From Gavia stellata (Eukaryota; Chordata; Aves; Gaviiformes; Gaviidae): a DNA stretch of 64,000 nt. The translations under genes and the position numbers were made by a program. Below are positions 25,775 to 38,303 of this stretch, piece by piece. Within the stretch, counting starts at the first letter, position 1; every line of letters begins with the position of its first letter. Under the pieces are notes generated by a model. That model made no database searches, was not told where the DNA came from, and saw only the letters and a list, made by a program, of their open reading frames with translations. The stretch lies in contig NC_082594.1 in NCBI RefSeq assembly GCF_030936135.1, forward strand, positions 110,461,020 through 110,525,019, read 5' to 3'.

Positions 25775-28700
25775 CTCATTTCGGACTAGTTTGACTTGGA
25801 ATGAAATACTTGCTTCATAGAACTACCCTAAATGCTCCGATTTTCTCCTGGGTCAGTATTTGGCAATAAGCACTGGCCTGCCGTGTCACCTGGTGATACT
25901 GTTATGCTTTGGTTTTCTCACTTCTAAAATGGAAAATTGTCCAGTCAAAAAACACTTCCTGATTTGTAATGATAAATTTTGTTAACTTTATTTTAGAAGT
26001 TTGCTTGTATCTAGCGTGTTTAACTGTACTGAATAATCTCTATACATATGAAGAAAGATATATCCCATGAGTAAAGGTAGGCTCTGTAGTTAACCGGGTT
26101 ATTTTAGTAATACCAAAGGGATTTCATTAGTATATGCTTGCTGTAATGAACACTGAATTATTTCTGTCAAATGCAACAAGCTTGGGAGATCTAATACAGT
26201 ATTTATATTTAGTGCTTAGTCACAGGGAGATGAAATTGTTAAGTGACAGGTTTATAAAACTAATATAAGCTTGTTTTTCCTTGTTTGACCTGATTTTTAT
26301 TTGATGACATCATCTTTTCGTTTAAACATACTATTTCAAATGACATGACAGTGAGGATATGTCAAGAAACTTACTATGCACTAGTAGTCACTGGAGTAAG
26401 CAGCAGCTTGCTTAGACAAAACCCAATGTATAATACAGGAGATACTCACTACATCACTCTCTTAATTCACAATAAGTTGAAATGGTCTAATTAAAGATAT
26501 GTAAAACAAGACCATTTGCCAGTTTAATCTGGGATGGCTTTATTGATTTCAGTGATGGTATATACAGTTAAGGCTGTAGTTTATGATCTCTGCCTCAGAT
26601 AAGGATTGATTTCACATTGGGATTACTTATTTGTATAAGGTAAAGTGCAGATACATGTTGGTGGAATTAATAGCTAAGTTTATATACAGCTAAGTGGAAA
26701 GCAATTTAGTAAGGAGATGCTGAAAGGAGGTCAGGTATCTTTTTAGGAAGAAGAAAGCCCTGTAAAAATGTCTGCTGTTTTTATGCAAATTTTGTAAATA
26801 GAGTTATGGGTTACTTCTAAAGGAGCATTTCAGGATAATTAATAATCACATGCGACATTAATGTCTGGATGGCAAGTGATGGACCAGTACAGCGCAGCTG
26901 ATATGAGTGAGGAAGGAAGGATTCAGACATGGGGACCTAAAGAGGTACTAAGTCTAGAGTCGCCTACTGCATTTGACAGCTGCCACTGACAGCGCTCAGT
27001 GGGTACCTCAACTTACTTTTTCACTTTGAAGTTTCCATGATTTCTTCTGAGCATATCCAGGTATGTCCATCAGTCTTAGTGATGAACTGCCTCCTAGCTA
27101 ATCAATATCCCAAGTCTAAGCATGCTTACACCCCCCCTTTGGTCTGGTGGGCATGCCTGCTGCACATCTAATGCGTTGAACTAAAGTCTGCACAAAAAGT
27201 TGAGACAGACTCTGCTTTCTGTTAAAAAAGTGTAAGGAAAATGGTATGCTGCTGCTCCCTCACAGACACAGTTTATGATTAAGAGACTGTGTTTGGAGTA
27301 CAAGTTAGTCATCCATGGCATAGGGGATATTTACGTCTACCTCTGTGGTTTCCCAAGAGAGTGCCTGTGCTCTTGTGTTCTAAGCCCTCCCGGGCTGGGC
27401 ACACTTTTCCCCCTCCTCTTGAAGGTGTGCCGGTGTGTAGAATGGGACCAAGATTGATTGGGATAAAGAAAGCACAGGTGAGCCCAGCAAAGGGAGTACT
27501 CAAGGGGAGAGGGACTCTTGGGTGACAGGCCTTACTTTAGGGGCTGTTAAATTGTCAATGTGTAAAATGGGCTAACTCTTAAAAGTCTGTGTTCAGCTGG
27601 TCTCAATTCCAGCTGAACTGTCTGTCCTTTCTCAAAAGGTGAAGAACCAGCCTGTATGCCTACTGCCACAGAGTCCTGGATTCACTGTATCTGCCAAAGA
27701 GGCTGTGCACTGTGGCATCAAAATCCAGTTTTAGTTCAGCCCTTGCATCCTTCTGTGTACTGAAGGAGAGAAACACTGATTAAGAGCTTTATGACCTAGA
27801 AAAGTAATGTGGTAGCTTTTACACAAGCTCAGCTCTTAGGTCCCTGACCTGCTGTGACTTCAGTGCAGCTGAATACAGTGGTTGTGGCCATCAAGTAATA
27901 TGGCCCAAAAGGAGAGGATTGGTAGCCTTAACCGTTGACATGAGACTTGACTACTCACTGTATGCTCTAGCGAGTCCTCAGACAAGCTCTGTTCTGGTCC
28001 CACTGACTGACTCCCCAGTGCTGACTAGAGTGCATTAGGTGTGCTCCTGGAAGGCATCTTTCAAATTCATTTTATTTGAAAGCAACCCACTCCACATGCT
28101 TGGAGACTGCTCTGCAATGCGAACTAGAATGTGCTAAGTTGAGATGGTTGTTTCAGAAGCACAGTCCCGATTCAAACTAAAAGGCTTGTGCAGCTACTGC
28201 CAAAATGCTGCAGATAAAGGTATCCATATAGTGGGTGCATCTGAAAATGGAATGACACCTGTTTAAAAAATTGGAAGTGTGACACCTGTGGCAGTTAATA
28301 TTTCTACCATACCTTAGAATACCAGACATCCCCTTGCTTCCTGCTTGACTGAGTAATGGGGGGGTGGTGATTTTTATCATGTTTATCAACTGCATGCAGT
28401 TTACACATTAATTGTGTAATGTATTTAATCTTCTTATAACTACTTTTCTTACATTGTTCTAAATATGAATGTAAGGAAAAGTGATAATGGTTCTACCAAT
28501 ACAATGTCCAGAGAAACAAAGGATAAAGTGTAACTGGAGATGAGAAAAATGTGTGAAGATTTTAGAAGAAATGAAAAAGTAGTCAGAAGAGGGCAGCCTT
28601 TTCACATAAACTATAAACCAACAACAATACAGAAAACATCTTAAATTAGTCCTTTCACTGTAGTTAAGCATGCCAGTGTGGGGTTAACCTTGTTAAGGAA

Positions 28701-31700
28701 ACTGCAACATGCACCAAACTTGATCACAACAGCAATGCTTCTCTTTTGTGCTACCTTCAAAGGACAGAGGCCTGGCTTTGTAGCAGAAGTTTTTTCCTGT
28801 TATGTTCAGACAATAGAGTTAGAAATTATTTTAAGGTGAGTCAACAAAGGGAAATGTGATCATCCTTTTTTTTTTATGTAGTTAAAGGCAAATGAACTTT
28901 GAATACTTTGGGTATTAAGGGCAAAATACACTTGCTTAAATATTATTGCAGAGAGGTAAGCCAATATTTAGATTAAGAACTAACAAAGCACTAGTAAATT
29001 AAGTGAATGACACTTTATTAATGTATTCTTAATCTTATCAATCTGTCTCAGTATTTATTCAAATACAATATGTAGTCATGAAGACTGTTTCAAATAGTGA
29101 AATTTGTATCATAAGCAATTGGCAGACTGCACTGGTTTTACACAGAACTTGTTGCAGTCAGTAGACTCCAGCTACAACTCGTCTGTAACTATTCCAGTGA
29201 ATATATCACTGCAGTGGAAAAAGAGAAACCCTAAAATTTGAATGAACATCATTTCTGAACTGATACAAGAAGAGTGTTTGTTTTAACTTCTGATTCCTGA
29301 GGGGAAGCAGTAGCCTTGTGGCTGTGTCTCTTTGTGGGTAATTTAGCCTGGAGTAGGTCAGGCCAATGGAGCAGGAACTCCCAGACTGTCTAGGTAAGGC
29401 TTTATGAAGATCACCGCCAGTGTAAGTAGGCATACTTCATAAAAAATTAGCACAAACGTGACAGTTACATGCATTATGTATCAGTATCTACTGGAACTTT
29501 TCCACATTAAGACCTTTACTTAAATCTCAAATTAGAATGTCCAGCATCTCAGCAAAGCTTATTAACTCAGCCATTGTTGCCAAGTGACTTCAAGACCAGA
29601 GGCATCTCACGGCCAGCAGCTCAGAGCAGGAGCGGAGGGAGCTCTTACCTACCTGTAGATACTCAATCTACTGTCTGTGGAAAGGGTAAAATGTAAAAGA
29701 CACAGGACAAAGAGGAAGACTATATTCAACTCTGTAGCTATATCTTAAATCAGCAGAGTTCCTTGAACATACAGAGATTTAAAAAGCAACCCAAGTGCTT
29801 TTGGACCCTCTGTTCCAAACAGTCTATGTAGAATATATATAAGAACAGGAACCCCACCTGTTAGCTATGCAAGACCATGCAATCTTAACACACTTTGTTC
29901 AAAAATTGAAAGGAAAAAGCAAGGCAATCAGAGGATTAGGAGTCTTGACTTTCCAGAGACTTAATACTCTTGTGTATATTTAAGATAGGAACTTCGCCCA
30001 TTTTGAAGTCTTTCTAACTCAGGTTGTTATTTCCTTTTAGCTGGTATGTTAGTGAACCCCTGCAAGATGTAAGACAACACAACCACTTCTTTCAAAAGTC
30101 TTTAGTGAATTAGATTCTGCAGCATTTTAACAAAATGATCTGAAATTAGGATGAAGGTGAAGGAAATTATAACCCTAGAATTATGTTGCTGGAAAGGCAG
30201 TGGGAATGAAGGAGGTGAAATCAGAAGAATCATCAGCCTTCTATCTGAATATGTATTGATGTAATTCTCTAACTCCAAGTCTATTTTAACATCTGTCAAA
30301 TGTCAAAAAAAGTCCCCAAATTTCCTTAAGGTTTGGAAATCTATCTTGAGTGGAAATTTGTGTCTAGGCACTTGGCTGAGTGAGGACCCAACTTCAGTTA
30401 ATGAAGTTTTTAGAACTTGATTCAGTAAAGCACTTAAACTCCACGTGATTTAAGTGATTTGTTAAGATGAGAATTAAGCACTTTAACAGGAGCCTACCTT
30501 AATTGCAGTCTCAAGCAATTAACGTATTTTTTTCTCAAAGATCAAAGATCTTACAGCTCAAAACTGTCATAAAAGATTTAGTTTGTGTATGCTATGCAAG
30601 TCTACGCCTTTGTTTCAATTAAGAAATAAATAAACGGCATAAGGAAGGAGCAAAGTTTGTCTAAAGGCTCTACCAATCTTCTTCCTCCCATCCATCTACT
30701 CCATGCTCATGGGTGCTTTTAGTCTGTAGTTCCCAGCCTTCAGGCAAGTCTAAGGGGAAGGCACAGAGTTAATCATAGCACGACATACTGCTCAACATGA
30801 GGTGCCCGCATTGTCATGTATTGAATGCCAAGACACACCCCTATTCCTATAAAATATAGCAAGACATCTCACTGTAGAAGCAGAGCAGATGGGATTTTCG
30901 TTCTTATTCAATACAATTCTTCCACTTTAAAGCATTTGATTTCCAGACGATTTTCCCAAAAGGAACAGAGGGCTGTATGAAGGGTGACAGGAACTGTGCT
31001 TATGGTTTGAAGGTGTTGTGGTGTATATGATGCATATTATCGTATTTTAAAATAGCTGAATTTTGGATATTTCCCAATGTTTTGACTAGCAAAACACATG
31101 GGATCCTGGTAGGTCCACATTATTAAAGAGATACATATAAATTGGAAATTTTCCAGAAACAGTATGACTCTGCCTGCCTGTTAAGATCTGTTTCCTTCTG
31201 AGTCTGGTTGAATTGGAGGTAGTAGACTTATATCCTTGTCTAGGTATATGCATGCAACAAAAGCTTCAGCCCTCATATAGGTTATTGTTAACTTGTCAAT
31301 AGGATCCCTAGGCCACCCTTGATTATCAATAGCTGGATCTAATTAAAAAAGTGGGCTTTTTTCCCTTTCTCATTTTTGCATTCCTTTCTTTCTGAAATAA
31401 AAGAGGAGAAAGACTGTTCTGGTCAGCGAAATTGCCAGATTTACTTTGAAATCATATGTCCTTATTGTGGAAAGAATACTTAAAAAAATGTATTAAACCA
31501 GAACCAGTTTTAAAATAAATATAATAAACATCTAATGTAATATATAATGGTATAGTGTATAGCTCTATCAAGAGAAGAACTTGTCCTGATTTATATTGTA
31601 TCTTGTTCATCTGCCCTAACCTCTGCAATCAAAAGGAGTATTTTTTTTTAATGTCTCTGAATCAAACTTTTTTATCCCTTGCTATTACTATCTTTCTGGT

Positions 31701-32265
31701 TGTTCTTTGAAGTACTTACATCTATATTTTATTAAATATGATAAAATAAGGAAAGAAAAAGAGTATCGTTGGATGAAATGAGGCCAAGAGTTTCACCAAC
31801 TGTTCAGCAGCCCATACAAAAAGATTGTTGGTTGTTGGGGTTTTTTTTTGAGTGGGGAGGCTCAGAGAAGTCAGAGGGGCAGGGAAAATGCAGATAAGCA
31901 TCTTTCTTGAAAAAAGAAAGAACAGAGGCTTTATCCAATATGTGCAAGAAGGTGTCAAGACTTGAACAGAAGCTGACCACAAGTGCTTCCCTGAGGACTG
32001 GTAGAAAATGCAGAGCGATGTGGACAAAGTGCAGTCAGTCACTGGGAGAACTGGCAGATCCATGCTCATAACCCTTCAGAATTTTGCCTTTCCTGCAAAT
32101 GTAATTCCTACCCAATCTACCTCAGTGTATTTTGATTGGTATCAGAGACCTAGTGCTTAAATTGCTCCAGCTAAATGGTGTCACCTTTATCGGGATAAGT
32201 TAGGAAGCTTGTAGATTTGAGGATATTGTAACTACCAGAAGGACAGTGGTGACAAGTGTCAAAGA

Positions 32266-32823
32266 ATGGAGCCAGAAAATAATGCAAATCTTCAACCTGA
32301 TCAGCAGTGTAAAGTGAGAGAAATAAAGAAAAATATAGGAAGTCTTTCAGAAAGAGAGACAGTAAAAATAATGACAAAAACAAGCTCTGGAATGTGCTCA
32401 GGGAAAGGGAGGGAGATTTTTGGGTGCAGTGTTATTGGGGAAAAGAACTTTGAATTGCTAAGAAGGGATCTGTCCACTGGGGGGACTTTGTTCCTAGACA
32501 TAATTGCATCCTGGGCTGAGCCTGATGGGGTTTGTTCTAGTTCAGAAGAGTCAGTTTTAAAGTCGGAGCTGGATCCTGAAGTGTCTGAAGTGCTGCCTCC
32601 AGTAAGCGCTGCTCTCCACCCTGGTACACACTTTACTGGGAGCCATGCCACCCAAACTTGGCTCAGTGGGCAGCTCCTCCTTCCCCTGCCCACTCAAGTG
32701 CAGAACAAGAAGTCCCCATCCCCGGAACTGCCTGCGAGTCTGGCAGCTCAGCCTTTCCTGCACCTCCCTCCAGCAGCAATTTTTCCTCCCAACAAAAACA
32801 ACCACCAGGACCACAAATGTTAG
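32266..32823 (+). other. Unassigned 185-codon open frame
   Basis: This is the longest uninterrupted ATG-to-stop frame in the window outside recognised repeats. Its ATG has A at -3 and G at +4, a good initiation context. The predicted product starts MEPENNANLQPDQQCKVREI, has a mixed-charge first half, and ends in a Pro/Ser/Leu-rich half with PPAAIFPPNKNNHQDHKC. I recognise no domain. The antisense strand is also open over 32301-32693, which suggests that local base composition contributes. It could be a lineage-specific gene, a degenerate retroposed sequence or chance. Confidence 0.15.
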
Positions 32824-35639
32824 TTTACTGCTTGGTTCTTAAAGGTGATGCTCAGTGACAGAATAAGCTTTGTGCTTAAAAAATAGAAGTGTCCATCTCA
32901 CAAAAACAATCCCAATGAACAAGAACATTATTGACGTTCTTCACAGTGCAAACACTGAAAAGAGAAAAAATGAAGCATTACAATATCTACTCCTGGCTGG
33001 CTTTCAGGTTGCAATTGAAGGACTGGAGCAGTGTGATAGCTAGTGCCGATATGCCTCACTCCATGCCTTCTCTGCATATTATGCAGAAAGCTCCAAGTTT
33101 TTTAGGTTGCAAGGTACTGTACTTTTTTTTGTTTACTAGGTCTTGAAGTATTCAGCAGAGTCAGTGGAAACATTCCTGCCGATTGCAATGGACTTGGATC
33201 AGCGCCCCCCCACCAAAAAAAAAAAGTAAAGAAGAGATTATATCAACATCAAATCTAAAGCCAATGCAGGGGAAAAAAATCTATGAACACTTATGTACAT
33301 CAGGTACAATGTTAATGAAACTTTGAAAATGCAATCCTCTTAAAAAAATAAATATAACTAGAGCTCTTTCTGTAGTTTTATCCCATTATCTACAGGGCCA
33401 TAAACATTGCACTTGGTTTCTGTCTCATGCAAGACTTTGAGGAAGAAATAGTGCTTTGTGTCATACAAATCACTAGAAAAAAGCTCCAAGATTGAATAAA
33501 ATAAGCTTGAAATGATTCTTTAGATGGAGATGCAGCTTTTGCGTACAGTGTTAATATATTACAGTTTGGCATCTCTAAAATATAGCTGTGAAGAATGCTG
33601 TGAACCTGCTAATTAATAAGACTCTCTTCCTCAGACATTTCATTAACCTAAACTTTTTAGTTTTCTGTAGATTGAATGCATGCATGCCTGTTTTTAACCT
33701 TTGTACAATGGCTCCTAATGTTATAATTAATTTATTCCCACTAGCAAGAGGAGAATATTGGGTTATAGAAGTAATTCAAAATGAGTCATGCATAATTTAT
33801 ACTGATCAATATTGTCGAGTATAATTTTTTTTCCTGATGATTTTTCATTTTATAGAAATAATGTATTGTCAAAAATACAGAACTCTAACATTTAGTTTAT
33901 CATTTTGCTTTAAACAATACACAGGCAAATATTTAGAAGGGTCCAGAGGAGACATGAACATAAAGAGTTGAAAATACCTTGCTTGCCCAAGTATTTTTGC
34001 TTGCCCCGTTACCCAGACTATGTCCAGTATCTTCTAACAGCACCCTATGTGGATGCCTTTTTATTCATGTCACACAAAATCTGAGTCTGGGGTTTTCTGC
34101 AGAGAGGTCACTTCTGATCCTTCTGTTGCACATCTGACTGGAAGGTGAGAAAAAACAGCTGAGAATATTATCCAAGAGCTGGAAAAAGTCGTGTCGTGCA
34201 TGGTGGGCATGGAGCAACCACTACACCTGGTTTCTTTTGACCCTGACACTCCATCATTGCTAAAGGCCAGTCTCACTCCTCACTTTCCCCACCTCTTGGA
34301 TCAGAAGAGGAGTGTGTTTGATGATTCACACTGCAGACTGTTGAACTCTGTGGGGGATTGAAAGGGAGCAAGGGGGAAATATTCCCTTCCCACAGTACTG
34401 GGCTGGCCAAGTTTCTTTGTTTTGTTCTGCTTTGCTTTTTCTTCATCCATATCCACAGCAAGTAAAGAACCACAAGGGTTTGTTTATCCAATAAACCAGG
34501 CTGGAAATGGGCTGGTGGGAAGAGGGTGAAGGGCATCAAAATACCTCTTCTCTGTGAGGCCACAGGGTAACAAATACCAGTCATCAGCTCTCCTTTCATT
34601 TTTAGCCAAGGAGGGACTGAAGGACTGCCACCATGTCAAGTGTGCTGATGAGCACCCTCTGAAATAGGTTGGGGCAATCATGGGAGGAATGATTTACTGC
34701 TGAAAAATGATCCCAGGTTTAATGGAGCTGCAGCCTAATTAAACTGTAACCCTTGTATCTTGTCCTTCCCTTTTACCTTATTTTCTTCCTTCTTGGTGTT
34801 ATTGCTGATACCATCACTTTGCAGAGCTCTAGGAGGGGAATTTGCTAGTTCGTTGGCTACCTGCATTCACAAGCACCCGAAGGCTGTATGTCAGGCTGCA
34901 ATGCTGATGCTAGATGAAATGGAAGAAGTACTGTTTTGTAAATAACTCACATGTGAAAAGTCATCAGTTAATTCACACATTTTTCATTAATGGTTAAGGT
35001 TTTGTTTCCTGTGACAGATGCAGTACTAAACATAACTAGCTGGGTACTTCTTCAGCACAGGTATCAGTTGACGTGAATTTTACTACTGATTTAATTCCTT
35101 GTGAAATTAGATTTAAGTCCTCATGAGAATGAAGCCTTTATTTAATGGGCAAAGGAGACAAGAACACTGCATGTTTGGGAAAATAAAAGATACTTCTATA
35201 GCAGGTAATTGTTTAAGATATGCTAATTAGGCACATAATATGTTAGTAAAAAGGAATGTGAAGAAGGAGGATTGATACTAGTTAGAAAGGGGGTGCAGTA
35301 ACTCTTCTTGATGTAGGCTGTTGCTCTTCATGTTTTGCATGCCTATGATCAGGTGAGCCACAGAAAGAAGACTCTCAGTAAACCCCTGTAGGCAAAATAA
35401 ACCCTATTTTTCTTGTTAATGTAGCAGGTTAATATTAAAGTATTTGGATTCAATCTTGGCAGTGAGCAGACCTAAACTTCTTATTTTAAACAATTGATTG
35501 TAGGTGCTCTTACCCTTTTTTTTTTTTTGCTTTTTTTCTGTAGTCTCTTTTGTGAAGCAATTTCTTATGTAGTACTTATATAATAATACCATCACAAGTG
35601 GAGAATTCTATAACAAGAATGTTGCTGTGATGGCATCTT

Positions 35640-35658
35640 CCCCCCCCCCCCCCACCCC
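35640..35658. repeat. C-rich homopolymer tract
   Basis: A run of 14 C, one A, then four C. Such runs are length-variable and prone to sequencing error. Confidence 0.9.
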
Positions 35659-37831
35659 TCTGCCCAGTTTGGTAATAAATAATTTTTCAGGTATTCAGTT
35701 ATGCACAGACTGTTTTGAATTCATGGTATTTTTCAGTGTGCAGATGGCTTTAGTTTTCCTGCTTTAGTATTCATTTTGTTATTCCCCTTGTGATTGTTCT
35801 GGCTTAATTGGTGTTTATTATATAGCACTCTCCTAATTACATGCTTGCATATTGCAAAGTTTAGGGGTTTGAATGTCTATTATGTGCCTATTCTGCAGCT
35901 CTTCATAAATTATTTTCAATACATTTTGACACTGCAGTCATTCCAGAGAATATAATTAAAACTATCCTTAATGTCTTTTAACTTGTTAAGGGTAGCATTT
36001 CAAGTTTGTTTTTTTTGTCATTCTTATTCCGTATTTTCTCGCCTAGCACTTTAACAAAGTGAAGTAAAAATTGCAGAACGGCAAGAAGAGTAAGCAAGTC
36101 AGTAATTATCTACTTTTTATGCTTATGTTGTGAGGTATTCCATCCTGAGTGTTTTGAAGATTTATGGATGTGTGCTTATTCAGAAGTATGTAGGGTTACA
36201 AAATTTTTTCTTAAGAAATGGTCTTTTACCTGCGTTGATCTGCTCAATTCAGATTTTTTCCGCCTATTTTTTTTTTTGAGTAATTAAAAATGAAAGAAAC
36301 TGAAACTCCTGACTAAGTGATGCTCAAACTATGGTTTCACAACATGACTGAATTGAATCAGGAAACAGACTGGCTTGAAAACAATAGCAACAAAAGCAGA
36401 AAAGAGCTTTTGCAGGCCCAGCTTAATTCCCAGATGCAGTTCATAGCATACCCTCAAACACAGTCAGTCTAGCTCAGCTGAGCCACTGGCTGCTGTGGCT
36501 CCAGTTACCTGTCCCAAAGCTAGCTAGTTTCAAGGTCAAGCTACCACAGCTGTTGAATGCATTGTAAGCCTCCTTCGAGTTGGGAAATCCCTGCTGTGGT
36601 TGGAGCAGTTGACAGTCTCCCCAGCTGTGTCAGGCTTTCTGCAGATCCGTCTCTTCAGTGCTTAAGCTTTCTGGTCTGACTGCTTTTATTACATTGAGAA
36701 GCTGATCTGAAACATCCCATCTCCACTTCTTTTTTTCCCCTTCCCTCATTTAATTTATTGCTTTCTAATTTCTGCTAGAACACTGTTAAAGGGGTGAACT
36801 GATCAATAGAAGAATCTGCGTGGTAAAAATAAGCTAAATGACTCTCTGAAACATTTTTAAACCAACAAATTGAAGAAATCTGTCCCATTGCACTGACTTC
36901 CAACCAGGTGTATGGGATAACTCAGGGAAGATGAAATGAAGCAGGAGTATGAGAATGGTCTGGTTTTACTGCAAGGAAGAAATGTTTTAAAGCACACCTT
37001 TAATCCATCTTTAAGGTTTTCTTTGAAATCATTACAGCTAGATGGTAAACAGCAGGAGTTTTGTGAATCAATACAAAGATGCCTGGGTATGTGTCTGTTG
37101 TGGTGTTTTCATTACAGCAGACACAGGATAATAGATCTCCTTGTCTTCTGAAGTGTCTATCCTGAATATTTTTGCAATTTTTTTTTCTATCTGAAGATAA
37201 CACTCAATTGTTCATGCTGATTTTAGAAAGAGAATATGAGTAACAGAATATTTCAGTTATTGTGCCATGTCAGTAGGAGTTATTGCTACTGGGACTTCAT
37301 GTAATAATAGGAAAAGAACATAAACCCAGAAAGAAAACAAAATAAGATTTTATTTTCAGTCTACTATGACATTTTAACCACTTCTGGAAGAAATTAGACA
37401 ACAATTTCTAATTAAAAAAAAATTTATAGGAGTTCTTATTGAAGCCAATATAATTATACATAAATATTTGTTTACTGTGAACACTTTTTCAGCACAAAAA
37501 CTGTCACGATATACCTACATGTATAAGTAAACAAGAGCATTCAGCAATGGCCTCAGAATTTTCCAGTTCAATATACTTCATTGTGCAGGTATCTATGATT
37601 AGTTGAGTTATCTATTAAAGTAATCTGGTTATCTATATACATTATGGTCTCACGATGTTTTTTCCAAACCCAGGGCATTGCAGCTACTAGAGATGATAGT
37701 AAATTTACTTCTTTCTGAATTTTAATCTTACCAGCTGAATTCCTTATTAAGTGTTTTACTCATTAAATAAATAGCCTCCATTCCCATGTCCATGCTTTCC
37801 ATATGTGAAAGCTTTCAGTACATTGGACATT

Positions 37832-38303
37832 CAGTACATGGACATTGAGGTGCTGCAGCTTGTCCAGAGAAGGGCGACAAAGCTGGTGAGGGGTCCGGAG
37901 CACAAGTCTTATGAGGAGCGGCTGAGGCAACTGGAGTTCTTCAGCATGGAGAAGAGGAGGCTGAGGGGAGACCTTGTTGCTCTCTACAATTACCTGAAAG
38001 GGGGTTGCAGAGAGGTGGGTGTTGGTCTCTTCTCCCAAGTGACTAGCAACAGGACAAGAGGAAATGGCCTCAAGTTGCGCCAGTGGAGGTTCAGGCTGGA
38101 TATTAGGAAAAATTTCTTTACTGAGAGAGTAGTGAAATACTGGAATAAACTGCCCAGGGAGGTGGTTGAGTCACCATCCCTGGAGGTGTTCAAGGAACAT
38201 GTGGACGAGGCATTGTGGGACATGGTTTAATGGGCATGGTGGTGTTGGTTGATTGTTGGACTTGATGATCTTACAGGTCTTTTCCAACACTAGTGATTCT
38301 GTG
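37832..38303 (+). mobile_element. CR1 LINE, 5'-truncated 3' end
   Basis: From GACATTGAGGTGCTG (37841) to TGATTCTGTGA (38295-38303) this is the C-terminal part of a CR1 second open frame plus its 3' tail. A nearly open frame encodes the characteristic [41 protein letters not shown] and [16 protein letters not shown], then the 3' tail with TTGATGATCTTACAGGTC. It is the same subfamily as the copy at 54490 and matches the corresponding part closely. A 9-base string, TGTGAAAGC, occurs both at 37804-37812 and at the 3' edge and may be a target duplication. The 5' end shows a short tandem duplication at 37816-37846. Confidence 0.93.

Larger units (their letters stand above)
22725..37815. other. Intergenic, no gene or known repeat recognised
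   Basis: About 15 kb of AT-rich sequence downstream of LIPI. Short open frames are scattered on both strands without visible homology. Two that stand out, at 25373-25774 and 32266-32823, are listed separately. Homopolymer and low-complexity tracts occur, including the C run at 35640. I see no tRNA, CR1 tail or LTR in this stretch. Confidence 0.4.
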
